This document shows positions 32,105 to 40,699 of a stretch of DNA of 64,000 bases, piece after piece. Each line of letters starts with the position of its first letter. Positions within the stretch are counted from its first letter, which is position 1. The notes below the pieces were generated by a model. That model saw nothing but the letters and a program-made list of their open reading frames with translations. It was not told where the DNA came from and did no database searches. The stretch comes from Nocardioides sp. Arc9.136 (lineage in GTDB: Bacteria > Actinomycetota > Actinomycetes > Propionibacteriales > Nocardioidaceae), in NCBI RefSeq assembly GCF_030506255.1, contig NZ_CP113431.1:2108001-2172000 (forward strand), in the 5' to 3' direction. Position numbers and translations under genes: made by a program.

Positions 32105-32645
32105 GCCGCTGGTCGAGCCGGCGAGGCCGTCGAGACCCGGTGACCGTCCCTTCGGCGGTGGGCACCTCACCGGGTCTCGACGACGCTCGGCGCCGGCAGC
32201 GCGCGGCGCGGCGTACCCGCTTGTCGAGCAGGCGAGCCCCGGCGATCCGTCGTCGAGACCCGGTGACCGTCTCTTCGGCGGCGGGTACCTCACCGGGTCT
32301 CGACGACGCTCGGCGCTGGCGCGCCTTCCTGCTCGACCAACGGGCCCGGCGGTGGGCACCTCACCGGGTCTCGACGACGCTCGGCGCTGGCGCGCCTCCC
32401 TGCTCGACCAGCAGAGCGCGGCGCGGCGTACCCGCTGGTCGAGCAGGCGAGCCCTGGCGAGCCGTCGTCGAGACCTGGTGACCGTCCCTTCGGCGGTGGG
32501 CACCTCACGGGGTCTCGACGACGCTCGGCGCTGGCGCGCCTCCCTGCTCGACCAACGGGCTCGGCGGTGGGCACCTCACCGGGTCTCGACGACGCTCGAC
32601 CAACGGGCCCGGCGCCGGGGCGCCTCCCGCTCGACCCGCTGGTGC
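32105..32645. repeat. array of TGGTCGAGC...GTCGAGACC intergenic repeats
   Basis: The 599-bp gap between prcA and pafA holds no gene. It consists of about eight copies of a roughly 40-bp unit bounded by TGGTCGAGC and GTCGAGACC, in both orientations: forward at 32110-32138, 32221-32260 and 32436-32475; reverse at about 32173, 32296-32339, 32367-32410, 32511-32554 and 32582-32602 (short). Between units a spacer CGGTGGGCACCTCACC recurs. Inverted neighbours could fold into long hairpins. Related units occur at 45836-46247. Confidence 0.85.
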
Positions 32646-32688
32646 CTGCGTACGTCGTCGGTTCCACCCCTGACGACCAGGCGGTGCG

Positions 32689-32694
32689 TAGTGT
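32689..32694 (+). promoter_or_regulatory. pafA: putative leaderless -10 of pafA
   Basis: TAGTGT ends 6 nt before the pafA ATG with no SD. pafA therefore likely has its own promoter just after the repeat array. Confidence 0.45.
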
Positions 32695-32700
32695 GCATCC

Positions 32701-34062
32701 ATGGACCGCCGGATCTTCGGGATCGAGAACGAGTACGGCGTCACGTGCACGTTCAAGGGCCAGCGCCGCCTCTCGCCCGACGAGGTCGCGCGCTACCTGT
32801 TCCGCAAGGTCGTGAGCTGGGGCCGCTCGAGCAACGTCTTCCTGCGCAACGGCGCCCGGCTGTACCTCGACGTGGGCAGCCACCCCGAGTACGCCACCCC
32901 CGAGTGCGACGACATCACCGAGCTGGTCACCCACGACAAGGCGGGGGAGCGGGTCCTCGAGGGGCTGCTGCTCGACGCCGAGCAGCGGCTCCACGACGAG
33001 GGCATCGCCGGCGAGATCTACCTGTTCAAGAACAACACCGACTCGGCCGGCAACTCCTACGGCTGCCACGAGAACTACCTGGTCGGCCGCAGCGGCGAGT
33101 TCTCCCGCCTGGCCGACGTGCTGATCCCGTTCCTCGTGACCCGCCAGATCGTCGTGGGCGCCGGCAAGGTGACCCACACCCCGCGCGGCGCCGGCTTCAG
33201 CGTCAGCCAGCGTGCGGAGCACATCTGGGAGGGGGTCTCGAGCGCCACCACGCGCAGCCGCCCGATCATCAACACGCGCGACGAGCCGCATGCGGACGCG
33301 GAGAAGTACCGCCGCCTCCACGTCATCGTCGGCGACTCGAACATGAGCGAGACCACGACCATGCTCAAGGTCGCCAGCTGCGACCTGGTGCTGCGCATGA
33401 TCGAGGAGGGGGTCGTGATGCGCGACCTCACCATGGAGAACCCGATCCGGGCCATCCGCGAGATCTCCCACGACGTCACCGGGACGCGCAAGGTGCGCCT
33501 CGCGAACGGCCGGGAGGCGAGCGCGCTGGAGATCCAGGGGGAGTACCTCTCCAAGGCCCGTGACTTCGTGGACCGCCGCGGGATCAGCACCCCGGTCATC
33601 GAGCAGGCCCTCGACCTGTGGGAGCGCGGGCTGAAGGCAATCGAGTCCGACGACCTCGGCCTGGTCGACCGCGAGATCGACTGGGTCATCAAGTGGAAGC
33701 TCATCGAGGCCTACCGCGCCAAGCACGGCCTCCCGCTGGGGCACCCGCGGATCGCGCAGCTCGACCTCGCCTACCACGACATCCACCGAGGTCGGGGGCT
33801 CTACTACCTGCTGGAGAAGCGGGGCAAGGTCGCCCGGGTGACCACCGACCTGAAGATCTTCGAGGCCAAGTCGGTGCCGCCGCAGACCACCCGTGCCCGG
33901 CTGCGCGGCGAGTTCATCCGCAAGGCGCAGGAGCGCCGGCGCGACTTCACCGTCGACTGGGTGCACCTCAAGCTCAACGACCAGGCGCAGCGCACCGTGC
34001 TGTGCAAGGACCCGTTCCGGGCGTACGACGAGCGGGTGCAGCGGCTCATCGACGGCATGTGA
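32701..34062 (+). CDS. pafA: Pup-protein ligase
   Basis: This 453-residue ligase attaches the C-terminal Glu of Pup to substrate lysines using ATP. It shows the glutamine-synthetase-like core: FGIENEYGV (Glu9/Glu11), catalytic Asp57 in [32 protein letters not shown] and [18 protein letters not shown]. It lacks the Dop loop. The C-terminal domain (about 385-453) holds the YRxKHG...RGRGLYYLL segment and the basic end. Together with dop, pup, prcAB and arc, the window encodes a complete pupylation system. Confidence 0.96.
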   Translation: MDRRIFGIENEYGVTCTFKGQRRLSPDEVARYLFRKVVSWGRSSNVFLRNGARLYLDVGSHPEYATPECDDITELVTHDKAGERVLEGLLLDAEQRLHDEGIAGEIYLFKNNTDSAGNSYGCHENYLVGRSGEFSRLADVLIPFLVTRQIVVGAGKVTHTPRGAGFSVSQRAEHIWEGVSSATTRSRPIINTRDEPHADAEKYRRLHVIVGDSNMSETTTMLKVASCDLVLRMIEEGVVMRDLTMENPIRAIREISHDVTGTRKVRLANGREASALEIQGEYLSKARDFVDRRGISTPVIEQALDLWERGLKAIESDDLGLVDREIDWVIKWKLIEAYRAKHGLPLGHPRIAQLDLAYHDIHRGRGLYYLLEKRGKVARVTTDLKIFEAKSVPPQTTRARLRGEFIRKAQERRRDFTVDWVHLKLNDQAQRTVLCKDPFRAYDERVQRLIDGM

Positions 34063-34121
34063 CCCGGCCGGCGGCCGGCGTCGTGGCGGGCCTCGTCCAG
34101 GGTTCTCTCAGCCACCGCTTG

Positions 34122-34127
34122 TAGGGT
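34122..34127 (+). promoter_or_regulatory. putative -10 of the FKBP gene
   Basis: TAGGGT lies 40 nt before the chosen GTG, leaving a leader with GAAGGTGA as ribosome site. Confidence 0.35.
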
Positions 34128-34167
34128 GGCGCCGCTCCGACCCGCCCAGCTCCTGAAGGTGAACTCC

Positions 34168-35109
34168 GTGTATCGACGTCTGCGTCGTCCTGCTCTTGTC
34201 CTGCTGCCGGCCCTGCTGGCCGCCTCGCTGACCGCGTGCGGCGACGACGAGGGCGAGGGGACCACCTCCGGCGACCGCGAGCGGCTCGACGCCGTCAGCG
34301 TCTCCGGTGACGTCGGTGAGCAGCCGAAGGTCGAGTGGAAGGGCAGGATGTCCGCCGACGACATCGAGACCGAGACCCTCGTCGAGGGCGACGGCGAGGA
34401 GCTCGAGGACGGCGACCAGGTCGTCACCAACATCTGGATCGGCAACGGCTTCACCCAGGAGAAGTCCTACAGCACCTACGACGACAAGCAGCCCCAGACG
34501 CTGACGGTCGGCGACGACCTCGCGCCGATCTTCGCCGACGTGCTCGACGGCCAGAAGCTGGGCTCGCGCGTCGCGGTCACGGCCTCGGCCGACGAGGCCT
34601 TCGGCGAGGCCGGCAACCCGGGCCTGAACATCGCCAACAAGGACTCGGTCCTGGTCCTCGTCGACCTGGTCGAGGAGTACGTCCCGCCGAAGCCCAAGGA
34701 CGTCGGCGCCGGTCAGGTCCCCCGCATCGTCTTCGGCGCGAAGGGCGACCCGGTCCGGCTGGACTTCAAGGGCCTGCCCAAGCCCGACGCCGAGGGCGAC
34801 CTGCTGCGCCACGTCGTCCGCGAGGGCAAGGGCAAGACGCTCACCGAGGACAGCACGGTCAAGGCCGACTACCTCGGCATGGTGTACGGCGGCGGCAAGC
34901 CGTTCGACGAGAGCTTCTCCAAGCAGCCCGCCGAGTTCTCCCTGCAGCAGGTCGTGCAGGGGTGGACCCTCGGCCTCTCCGGCCTCAAGGTCGGCAGCCG
35001 CGTCCTGCTCTCGATCCCGCCGGACCTCGGCTACGGTGACCAGGAGCAGCCGGGCATCCCGGCCGGCAGCACGCTCTACTTCGTCGTGGACATCGTCTCC
35101 GCGAAGTGA
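34168..35109 (+). CDS. FKBP-type peptidyl-prolyl isomerase lipoprotein
   Basis: A 313-residue extracytoplasmic protein-folding factor. The signal peptide ends with a lipobox LTAC (about residues 20-23), followed by an acidic linker. The C-terminal domain (about 210-313) is a canonical FKBP: ADYLGMVYGGGKPFDES, VVQGWTLGLSGLKVGSRVLLSIPPDLGYG, and the final STLYFVVDIVSA. The N-terminal half (about 50-175) looks like a second, degenerate FKBP domain (TNIWIGNGFTQEKSY...FADVLDGQKLGSRVAVT). GTG at 34168 follows GAAGGTGA; an upstream GTG at 34126 would precede the signal peptide by 14 residues. A strong hairpin follows. Confidence 0.9.
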   Translation: MYRRLRRPALVLLPALLAASLTACGDDEGEGTTSGDRERLDAVSVSGDVGEQPKVEWKGRMSADDIETETLVEGDGEELEDGDQVVTNIWIGNGFTQEKSYSTYDDKQPQTLTVGDDLAPIFADVLDGQKLGSRVAVTASADEAFGEAGNPGLNIANKDSVLVLVDLVEEYVPPKPKDVGAGQVPRIVFGAKGDPVRLDFKGLPKPDAEGDLLRHVVREGKGKTLTEDSTVKADYLGMVYGGGKPFDESFSKQPAEFSLQQVVQGWTLGLSGLKVGSRVLLSIPPDLGYGDQEQPGIPAGSTLYFVVDIVSAK

Positions 35110-35118
35110 CGCGTCGCG

Positions 35119-35146
35119 ACGCCCCGGCCGCCCGCGGCCGGGGCGT
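35119..35146 (+). terminator. terminator after the FKBP gene
   Basis: A 12-bp stem (35119-35130 with 35135-35146; arms CGCCCCGGCCG plus one A-T) with a CCCG loop lies 10 nt after the FKBP stop. Confidence 0.65.
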
Positions 35147-35169
35147 ACGCAGGTGAGTGGAGGAGTGCG

Positions 35170-36171
35170 GTGAGCGGGACGACCGGCAAGAAGACCGAGC
35201 GCCTGCTCAACCTGTTGATCATGCTGCTCGTCCAGCGCCGGTTCGTGCCCAAGGAGCGGATCCGGTCGATCCTCTACCCGGGTACCAGCGACGAGGCGTT
35301 CGAGAAGATGTTCGAGCGCGACAAGGACGAGCTGCGCTCGCTCGGCGTGCCGATCGAGGTCGGGCAGATCGACGCCTACTTCGACGACGAGCCCGGCTAC
35401 CGCATCCGTCCCGACGAGTTCGCGCTGCCCGCGATCGACCTGGAGGCCGACGAGGCCTCGGTCATCGCGCTGGCCACCAAGGTGTGGGAGCACGCGCGGC
35501 TGGCCGACGCCACGACCGAGGCGGTCCGCAAGCTGGTCGCGCTCGGCGTGCCCGTCGACGTCAGTGCCCTCGACATCGTCGAGCCGCGGCTGAGCGCCGA
35601 CGAGCCGTCGTTCGACGTGTTCCTCGAGGCCACCACCGAGCGGACGCCGGTGGAGTTCGAGTACCTCCGCAGCGGTGCGACCACGCCGACGCTGCGGCAC
35701 CTGCAGCCGTGGGGCGTCGCGCGCTACTCGGGCCGCTGGTACGTCGTGGGCCTCGACACCGACCGCGGCGCCGAGCGCGTCTTCCGGCTCTCCCGCGTCC
35801 AGGGGCAGGCCCGCCGGACCGGCGAGCCGGGGTCGTACGACGTCCCGCCGGGCACCGACGTGCGGGCCGTCGCCCGTCGGCTGGCGCCACCGCCGAGCAG
35901 CGACCGCACCGTCGTGCTGGTGCGCGCCGGCGCCGGGCACGCACTGCGCCGCAACGCCGACGAGACCGAGGCCGGCGTGCCCGGCCCCGATGACCGGACC
36001 CCGTGGGACCGGCTGGTGCTGACCCGGGGGATCCCCGGCGCGGCCGACGAGATCCTGGCCCACGGGGCCGACGTGCTGGTCGAGGAGCCCGCGTGGCTGC
36101 GCGACCAGGTCGTCGAGCGGCTGACCGCGGCCGTCGCCCTGGCCGGCGCGACCTCGGAGCAGGTGTCGTGA
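35170..36171 (+). CDS. pafB: WYL-domain transcription regulator PafB
   Basis: A 333-residue regulator that acts with PafC in a heteromeric activator of DNA-damage genes in mycobacteria. It has an N-terminal winged helix-turn-helix (about 8-70; TERLLNLLIMLL...RDKDELRSLG), a WYL ligand-binding domain (about 130-215; RYSGRWYVVGLD), and a C-terminal WCX extension. GTG at 35170 follows GGAGGAG-like purines after the FKBP terminator, so pafB probably starts a new transcription unit. Its stop overlaps the pafC start (GTGA). Confidence 0.93.
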   Translation: MSGTTGKKTERLLNLLIMLLVQRRFVPKERIRSILYPGTSDEAFEKMFERDKDELRSLGVPIEVGQIDAYFDDEPGYRIRPDEFALPAIDLEADEASVIALATKVWEHARLADATTEAVRKLVALGVPVDVSALDIVEPRLSADEPSFDVFLEATTERTPVEFEYLRSGATTPTLRHLQPWGVARYSGRWYVVGLDTDRGAERVFRLSRVQGQARRTGEPGSYDVPPGTDVRAVARRLAPPPSSDRTVVLVRAGAGHALRRNADETEAGVPGPDDRTPWDRLVLTRGIPGAADEILAHGADVLVEEPAWLRDQVVERLTAAVALAGATSEQVS

Positions 36172-37229
36172 GCCCGCGACGCACCACCCCGGCGCCGGCG
36201 AAGCAGCCGGCCAGCGGTGCCAAGGACCAGGTCGCGCGGCTGCTGGCGCTCGTGCCGTACCTCCACGCCCACGACCAGGTCCGCGTCGACGACGCGGCGG
36301 CGGCCCTCGGCGTGCCGGCCGACCAGGTCGTCAAGGACCTCAAGGTGCTGCTGATGGTCGGCCTGCCGGGCGGCTACCCCGACGACCTGATCGACGTCGA
36401 CCTGGACTCCCTCGAGGGACCGGAGGCCGACGGGGTCATCCGGATCTCCAACGCCGACTACCTCGCCCGACCGCTGCGGCTGACCCCGACGGAGGCGACG
36501 GCGATCATCGTGGCGCTCCGCGCACTGCGCGGCGGCGCCGGCGAGGAGACGCGCGAGATCGTCGACCGCGCGCTGGGCAAGCTCGAGGCGGCCGCGGCCG
36601 AGGCGGCTCCCCGGGTGGACCCCGGCCTCGACGCCGCGGACGTCGACCTCGCGCTGCGCGCCACCCGGCTCCAGCAGGCGGCCGACCGACGCCGGCAGGT
36701 CCGGATGACCTACTGGGTGCCGAGCCGCGACGAGCAGTCCGAGCGGGTGGTCGACCCGCGCGGGGTGGTGAACCACCACGGGTGGTCCTACCTGGACGCG
36801 TGGGACCACGGCGCCGAGGCCCCGCGCCTCTTCCGGCTGGACCGGATCCGCGACCTCGAGGTGCTCGACCGGCCGATCGATACCGAGCCGGCGGCGCCGC
36901 GCGACCTCAGCGAGGGGATCTTCAGCCAGTCCGACGAGACCCGTCGGGTGACCCTGCGGCTGGAGCCGCCCGCGCGGTGGGTGACCGAGTACTACCCCGT
37001 CGAGGGCGTCCGCACCGGCGCGGACGGCTCGCTCGAGGTGGACCTCGTCGTGGCCGAGGACCGGTGGCTGCTCCGGCTGCTGCTGCGGCTCGCGCCGGAC
37101 GCGCAGGTCGTCGTACCCCGAGAGTTCACCGAGACGTTCAGGGCGGCGGCACAGGATGCGCTCAGCCTTTACGACCAACCGGGCGTAGGATGGTCCACGA
37201 CACACCGCCCGGCTCCACAGCACCCGTGA
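36168..37229 (+). CDS. pafC: WYL-domain transcription regulator PafC
   Basis: A 353-residue partner of PafB with the same layout: N-terminal HTH (about 20-80; LALVPYLHAHDQVRVDDAAAAL), a WYL domain (about 175-245; MTYWVPSRDEQSERVVDPRGVV, with HGWSYLDAWDHG in place of a strict WYL), and a WCX C-terminus. The Pro/His-rich end (STTHRPAPQHP) runs up to the tatA region and ends 8 nt before the tatA ATG. pafB and pafC overlap by 4 nt, as expected for subunits of one complex. Confidence 0.93.
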   Translation: MSPRRTTPAPAKQPASGAKDQVARLLALVPYLHAHDQVRVDDAAAALGVPADQVVKDLKVLLMVGLPGGYPDDLIDVDLDSLEGPEADGVIRISNADYLARPLRLTPTEATAIIVALRALRGGAGEETREIVDRALGKLEAAAAEAAPRVDPGLDAADVDLALRATRLQQAADRRRQVRMTYWVPSRDEQSERVVDPRGVVNHHGWSYLDAWDHGAEAPRLFRLDRIRDLEVLDRPIDTEPAAPRDLSEGIFSQSDETRRVTLRLEPPARWVTEYYPVEGVRTGADGSLEVDLVVAEDRWLLRLLLRLAPDAQVVVPREFTETFRAAAQDALSLYDQPGVGWSTTHRPAPQHP

Positions 37230-37237
37230 GGATCCTC

Positions 37238-37504
37238 ATGCTCCCGCTCGTCGCAGGCCTCGGCACCACCGAGCTGCTCATCATCCTGGCCGTGCTGATC
37301 CTGCTGTTCGGTGCCTCCAAGCTCCCCGAGCTGGCCCGCGGCAGCGGTCGCGCCCTGCGCATCTTCAAGGCCGAGACCAAGGGCCTGATGGACGACGACG
37401 AGGACGAGGCGGCCAAGACGCCCGAGCAGCGCGAGATCGAGGCTCGCCAGCAGGCGCTGCTGGACGCCGAGACCGAGCGCCAGCGCCGCGGCGACACCGC
37501 CTGA
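37238..37504 (+). CDS. tatA: twin-arginine translocase subunit TatA
   Basis: An 88-residue pore-forming subunit of the Tat pathway, which exports folded proteins. It has a single TM helix with the Glu (GLGTTELLIILAVLILLFG), the conserved FGASKLPELARGSGRALRIFK hinge and amphipathic helix, and an acidic, Gln/Glu-rich C-terminal tail. ATG at 37238 follows GTGAGGA. pafC-tatA-tatC order is conserved in actinobacteria. Confidence 0.95.
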   Translation: MLPLVAGLGTTELLIILAVLILLFGASKLPELARGSGRALRIFKAETKGLMDDDEDEAAKTPEQREIEARQQALLDAETERQRRGDTA

Positions 37505-37514
37505 TCCGGGTCGC

Positions 37515-38357
37515 TTGTCCATCTCCGGGGTCTTCGACCTCTTCCGGGGTCGACCGCACCACCCGGTGGGCGCGGACGGCCGCATGGCGCTGTCCGACCA
37601 CCTCCGTGAGCTCCGGGCGCGGCTGCTCAAGGCGGTCGTGTTCTTCCTCATCGCCTTCGCGGTCGGCCTGGTCTTCTACGACCCCTACCTGCTCGACCTG
37701 ATCCTCGACCCGTACTACGACGCCCAGGCGGCCCTGCCCGGTGTCGAGACCAAGGCGTACATCGCCTCGGCCGGCGGCCCGCTCCTGCTGCAGCTGAAGC
37801 TCGCCGGCGTCGCGGCGATCGTCGCGAGCAGCCCGTTCTGGCTCTACCAGATCTGGGCGTTCATCGTGCCCGGCCTGCACGCCCACGAGCGGCGCTGGAC
37901 GCGGGTCTTCGCCGCGATCGCCGGGCCGATCTTCATCATCGGCGTCGCGACCGGTTACTACGTGCTGCCCAAGGGCCTCGAGGTCCTCATCGGCTTCACC
38001 CCCGAGGGCCTGGAGAACCTCGTCGAGTTCGGCGAGTACTTCGGCTTCTTCACCCGGATGCTGCTGGTCTTCGGCGTCGCCTTCGAGATCCCGCTGTTCG
38101 TCATCATGCTCAACCTGGCGGGGGTGGTGACCGGCAAGGCGCTCGGCCGGTACCGCCCCTGGATCATCATCGGCACGTTCGTCTTCGCCGCCGTGGCCAC
38201 GCCGTCGACCGACCCCTTCTCCATGCTGATGCTCGCGCTCCCGATGCTCGTGCTCTTCGTGGTGGCCGAGGTGGTCGCCCGGCTGGTCGACCGCTCCCGC
38301 GGGCGCGGTGCCGGGAGCACCGACCAGTGGGACGACGACGCGCTGTCGCCGCTGTGA
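37515..38357 (+). CDS. tatC: twin-arginine translocase subunit TatC
   Basis: The 280-residue receptor of the Tat translocase; it binds the RR signal peptide. Six TM helices are visible, with the conserved N-terminal MALSDHLRELRARLLKA, the F-E motif in LVFGVAFEIPLF, and the periplasmic Pro-rich loops. The listed start is TTG at 37515, giving the N-terminal FRGRPHHPVGADGR segment that I associate with actinobacterial TatC. ATG at 37584 is a possible but shorter start. It overlaps the next gene by GTGA. Confidence 0.93.
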   Translation: MSISGVFDLFRGRPHHPVGADGRMALSDHLRELRARLLKAVVFFLIAFAVGLVFYDPYLLDLILDPYYDAQAALPGVETKAYIASAGGPLLLQLKLAGVAAIVASSPFWLYQIWAFIVPGLHAHERRWTRVFAAIAGPIFIIGVATGYYVLPKGLEVLIGFTPEGLENLVEFGEYFGFFTRMLLVFGVAFEIPLFVIMLNLAGVVTGKALGRYRPWIIIGTFVFAAVATPSTDPFSMLMLALPMLVLFVVAEVVARLVDRSRGRGAGSTDQWDDDALSPL

Positions 38358-38761
38358 CGCCCGCGCCGCTCGCGCCGCAGGACCCCTTCGGCCTCCCGGA
38401 CTGGCTGGGGGAGGGCGACGTGCTCTGGACCCCCGAGGCCGGCGTACGCACCGGCCACCTCGTGCGTGGCACCCTCGAGGGAGGCGCCGAGGAGTTCCCC
38501 TGCGACCTGCTGGCCCTCGACGAGGCGTGGCCGGCGCCCGTCGCCGACGAGGACGCTCGTCGACGCGCCCACCAGGCCTGGCGCCACGGCCAGGTCGACC
38601 TGGTGCGCCGCGACGACCGGCTCGCGCTGGCCGTGCCGGGGACGGCGTTCACCGCCGACCGCGTCCTCGACGCCCTCGAGCGGCTGGCGCGGGCCGTGGG
38701 TGCGGACCCCGACCGCTACGCCGCGCTCCTGCGCATCGGCAGCGACCGCCGCTCCCACTAG
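38354..38761 (+). CDS. conserved small protein downstream of tatC
   Basis: A 135-residue soluble protein starting at GTG 38354 inside the tatC stop. It is Pro-rich at first (TPAPLAPQDPFGLPDWLGEGD), then acidic and helical (ALDEAWPAPVADEDARRRAHQAWRHG). No domain recognised. Codon use and tight coupling to tatC support a real gene. The N-terminal WLGEG...VLWTPEAGVRTGHLVRG may be a small beta domain. Confidence 0.65.
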   Translation: MTPAPLAPQDPFGLPDWLGEGDVLWTPEAGVRTGHLVRGTLEGGAEEFPCDLLALDEAWPAPVADEDARRRAHQAWRHGQVDLVRRDDRLALAVPGTAFTADRVLDALERLARAVGADPDRYAALLRIGSDRRSH

Positions 38762-38809
38762 GGCGACGGCACCGCGCCTGCCCGGTCGGCGGGGTGCACA
38801 CTGCGTGTC

Positions 38810-39769
38810 GTGCTGCACCTGCGGATCACCTCCCCGGCCGCGCTGACCGACCAGGTCGTCGCGGTCTTCCACGACGACCCCGCCGTCAGCCAGCTCGCGG
38901 TCATGGCGGGCGCCTCGGTCCGCCCGGCCGGCGACATCGTGCTCGTCGACGTGGCCCGGGAGGCCGCGAACGACCTCCTCGACCGGCTCGACCGGCTCGG
39001 GCTCCCCGAGTGCGGGACGATCCACGTCGAGCCCGTGACGACCTGGGTCTCCCGCGCCGGCTACGACGCCGAGCGGCACACGCCGGGGTCCAGCGCCGAC
39101 GCCGTGGTCTGGGCCGACGTCACCCAGCGGGCGTACGAGGAGTCCGAGCTGAACTGGACCTACCTGGCGTTCATGACCCTCGCGACGCTGCTCGCCTCGG
39201 TCGCGATCGTCGTCGACTCCCAGGTGCTGGTGATCGGCGCGATGGTCCTGGGGCCGGAGTTCGTGGCCATCGCCGCGCTGGGCCTGGCGGCGGTGCGCCG
39301 CCGCGGCACCCTCTTCGCGCGGGCGGCCCGGACGCTGGTGGTCGGCTTCGCCGCCGCGATCGGCACCGCGACCCTCGCCGCGCTGGCGGCGCGGTGGCTC
39401 GGCTGGGTGCACGCCTCGGACGTGACGGGGGACCGGCCGGGGACCGACTTCATCTACTCGCCGGACCGGTGGTCCTTCGTGGTGGCGCTCATCGCCGCCG
39501 CCGCGGGCGTGCTGTCCCTGACCTCGGCGAAGGTCGGCGGCCTGTCGGGCGTCTTCATCTCCGTCACCACGGTGCCTGCGGCCGGCAACGTCGCGCTCGG
39601 CGTGGCGTTCGGGGCGACCGAGGAGATCGTCGGCAGCGTGCTCCAGCTGGCCGTGAACATCGGCGGGATGGTGCTCGCCGGCTGGGCCACCCTGGCCCTC
39701 CAGCAGGTCGTGTGGGCCCGGATGGCGCGCCACCGGTCCCGGCGGCTCGCGCACGACCCGATCGGCTGA
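38810..39769 (+). CDS. DUF389 membrane protein
   Basis: A 319-residue protein of the DUF389 family. An N-terminal soluble domain of about 95 residues (ACT-like, LHLRITSPAALTDQVVAVF) is followed by about six TM helices with the family patterns VIGAMVLGPEFVAIAALGLA and SLTSAKVGGLSGVFISVTTVPAAGNVALG. Function unknown; some members influence aggregation or stress. GTG at 38810, 48 nt after the previous gene. Confidence 0.88.
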   Translation: MLHLRITSPAALTDQVVAVFHDDPAVSQLAVMAGASVRPAGDIVLVDVAREAANDLLDRLDRLGLPECGTIHVEPVTTWVSRAGYDAERHTPGSSADAVVWADVTQRAYEESELNWTYLAFMTLATLLASVAIVVDSQVLVIGAMVLGPEFVAIAALGLAAVRRRGTLFARAARTLVVGFAAAIGTATLAALAARWLGWVHASDVTGDRPGTDFIYSPDRWSFVVALIAAAAGVLSLTSAKVGGLSGVFISVTTVPAAGNVALGVAFGATEEIVGSVLQLAVNIGGMVLAGWATLALQQVVWARMARHRSRRLAHDPIG

Positions 39770-39817
39770 TCGACCGATCGGCGTCGGCGGCTGCCGCTCG
39801 GCGGTAGGTTCCTGCGC

Positions 39818-40699
39818 GTGGCCGGCAGCTCCCGCGAGATCGCGCTCCTGACCAACCCCTCCGCCGGCAAGGGCCGCGGCGCCCGCCACCGCACCGCCGC
39901 GCTCGGGCGGTTCCGCGACGCCGGCCTGTCCGTCCGGGACCTCGTCGGCCGCGACGCCGACGAGGCGCGGGACCTGGCGCACGCCGCCGTCGCCGACGGC
40001 GTCGAGGCGGTCGTGGTCTGCGGCGGTGACGGGATGACGCACCTCGCCGTCCAGGTGCTCGCCGGCACCGGCGTCCCGCTCGGCCTGGTCCCGGCCGGCA
40101 CCGGCAACGACGTGGCGAGGTCCCTCGACCTGCCGCGGACCGACCCGCTCGCGGCGGCCGACCGGGTCCTCGCGGGCCGCACCCGCACCATCGACCTCGC
40201 GCGGTCGGGCTCGCGGTACTTCGTCAGCGTGCTCGCCGCCGGGTTCGACGCGATCGTCAACGAGCGCGCGAACGCCATGACGTGGCCGCGCGGCCAGATG
40301 CGCTACAACCTCGCCACCCTCGCCGAGCTGCGCGTCTTCGAGCCGCTGCCGTACACGATCGAGGTCGACGGGCACCGGATCCGCACCGACGCCATGCTCG
40401 TGGCGGTCGGCAACGGCCCCTCCTTCGGCGGCGGGCTGCGGATCACCGAGGGCGCCTTGCTCGACGACGGCATGCTGGACGTCGTGATCATCAAGCCGCT
40501 GAGCAAGGCCGGCCTCGTGCGGGCCTACCCCCGCCTGTTCGCCGGCACCCACACCCGCTTGCCGCAGTACGAGCACCACCGGGCGCGCCGCGTGACCGTG
40601 GCCGCACCGGGGATCGTGTCGTACGCCGACGGCGAGCGGTTCGGCCCGCTGCCCCTGACCGTCGAGTCCGCGCCCGGCGCGCTTACCGTTCTCGCATGA
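39818..40699 (+). CDS. diacylglycerol/lipid kinase family protein
   Basis: A 293-residue soluble lipid kinase of the DagK/YegS type. It has an N-terminal nucleotide domain with LTNPSAGKGRG, the catalytic GGDGMTHL (about 69-76), PLGLVPAGTGNDVARS, and the C-terminal beta-sandwich ending in VSYADGERFGPLPLTVE. Likely substrate diacylglycerol or a similar lipid. TAGGTT (39805-39810) ends 7 nt before GTG. It overlaps helY by ATGA. Confidence 0.9.
   Translation: MAGSSREIALLTNPSAGKGRGARHRTAALGRFRDAGLSVRDLVGRDADEARDLAHAAVADGVEAVVVCGGDGMTHLAVQVLAGTGVPLGLVPAGTGNDVARSLDLPRTDPLAAADRVLAGRTRTIDLARSGSRYFVSVLAAGFDAIVNERANAMTWPRGQMRYNLATLAELRVFEPLPYTIEVDGHRIRTDAMLVAVGNGPSFGGGLRITEGALLDDGMLDVVIIKPLSKAGLVRAYPRLFAGTHTRLPQYEHHRARRVTVAAPGIVSYADGERFGPLPLTVESAPGALTVLA

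Noticed and set aside
32105..32645. CRISPR array or insertion sequence in the repeat region.
   Set aside because: Units are unevenly spaced, in both orientations, without unique spacers of constant length, and no transposase or cas gene is present.
28757..34062. dop and pafA as a simple duplication.
   Set aside because: They are ancient paralogues with different functions; only the first has the Dop loop, and their order is conserved in actinobacteria.
37515..37584. Short tatC starting at ATG 37584.
   Set aside because: The longer N-terminus from TTG 37515 looks like that of other actinobacterial TatC proteins; I kept it, but the start is not proven.
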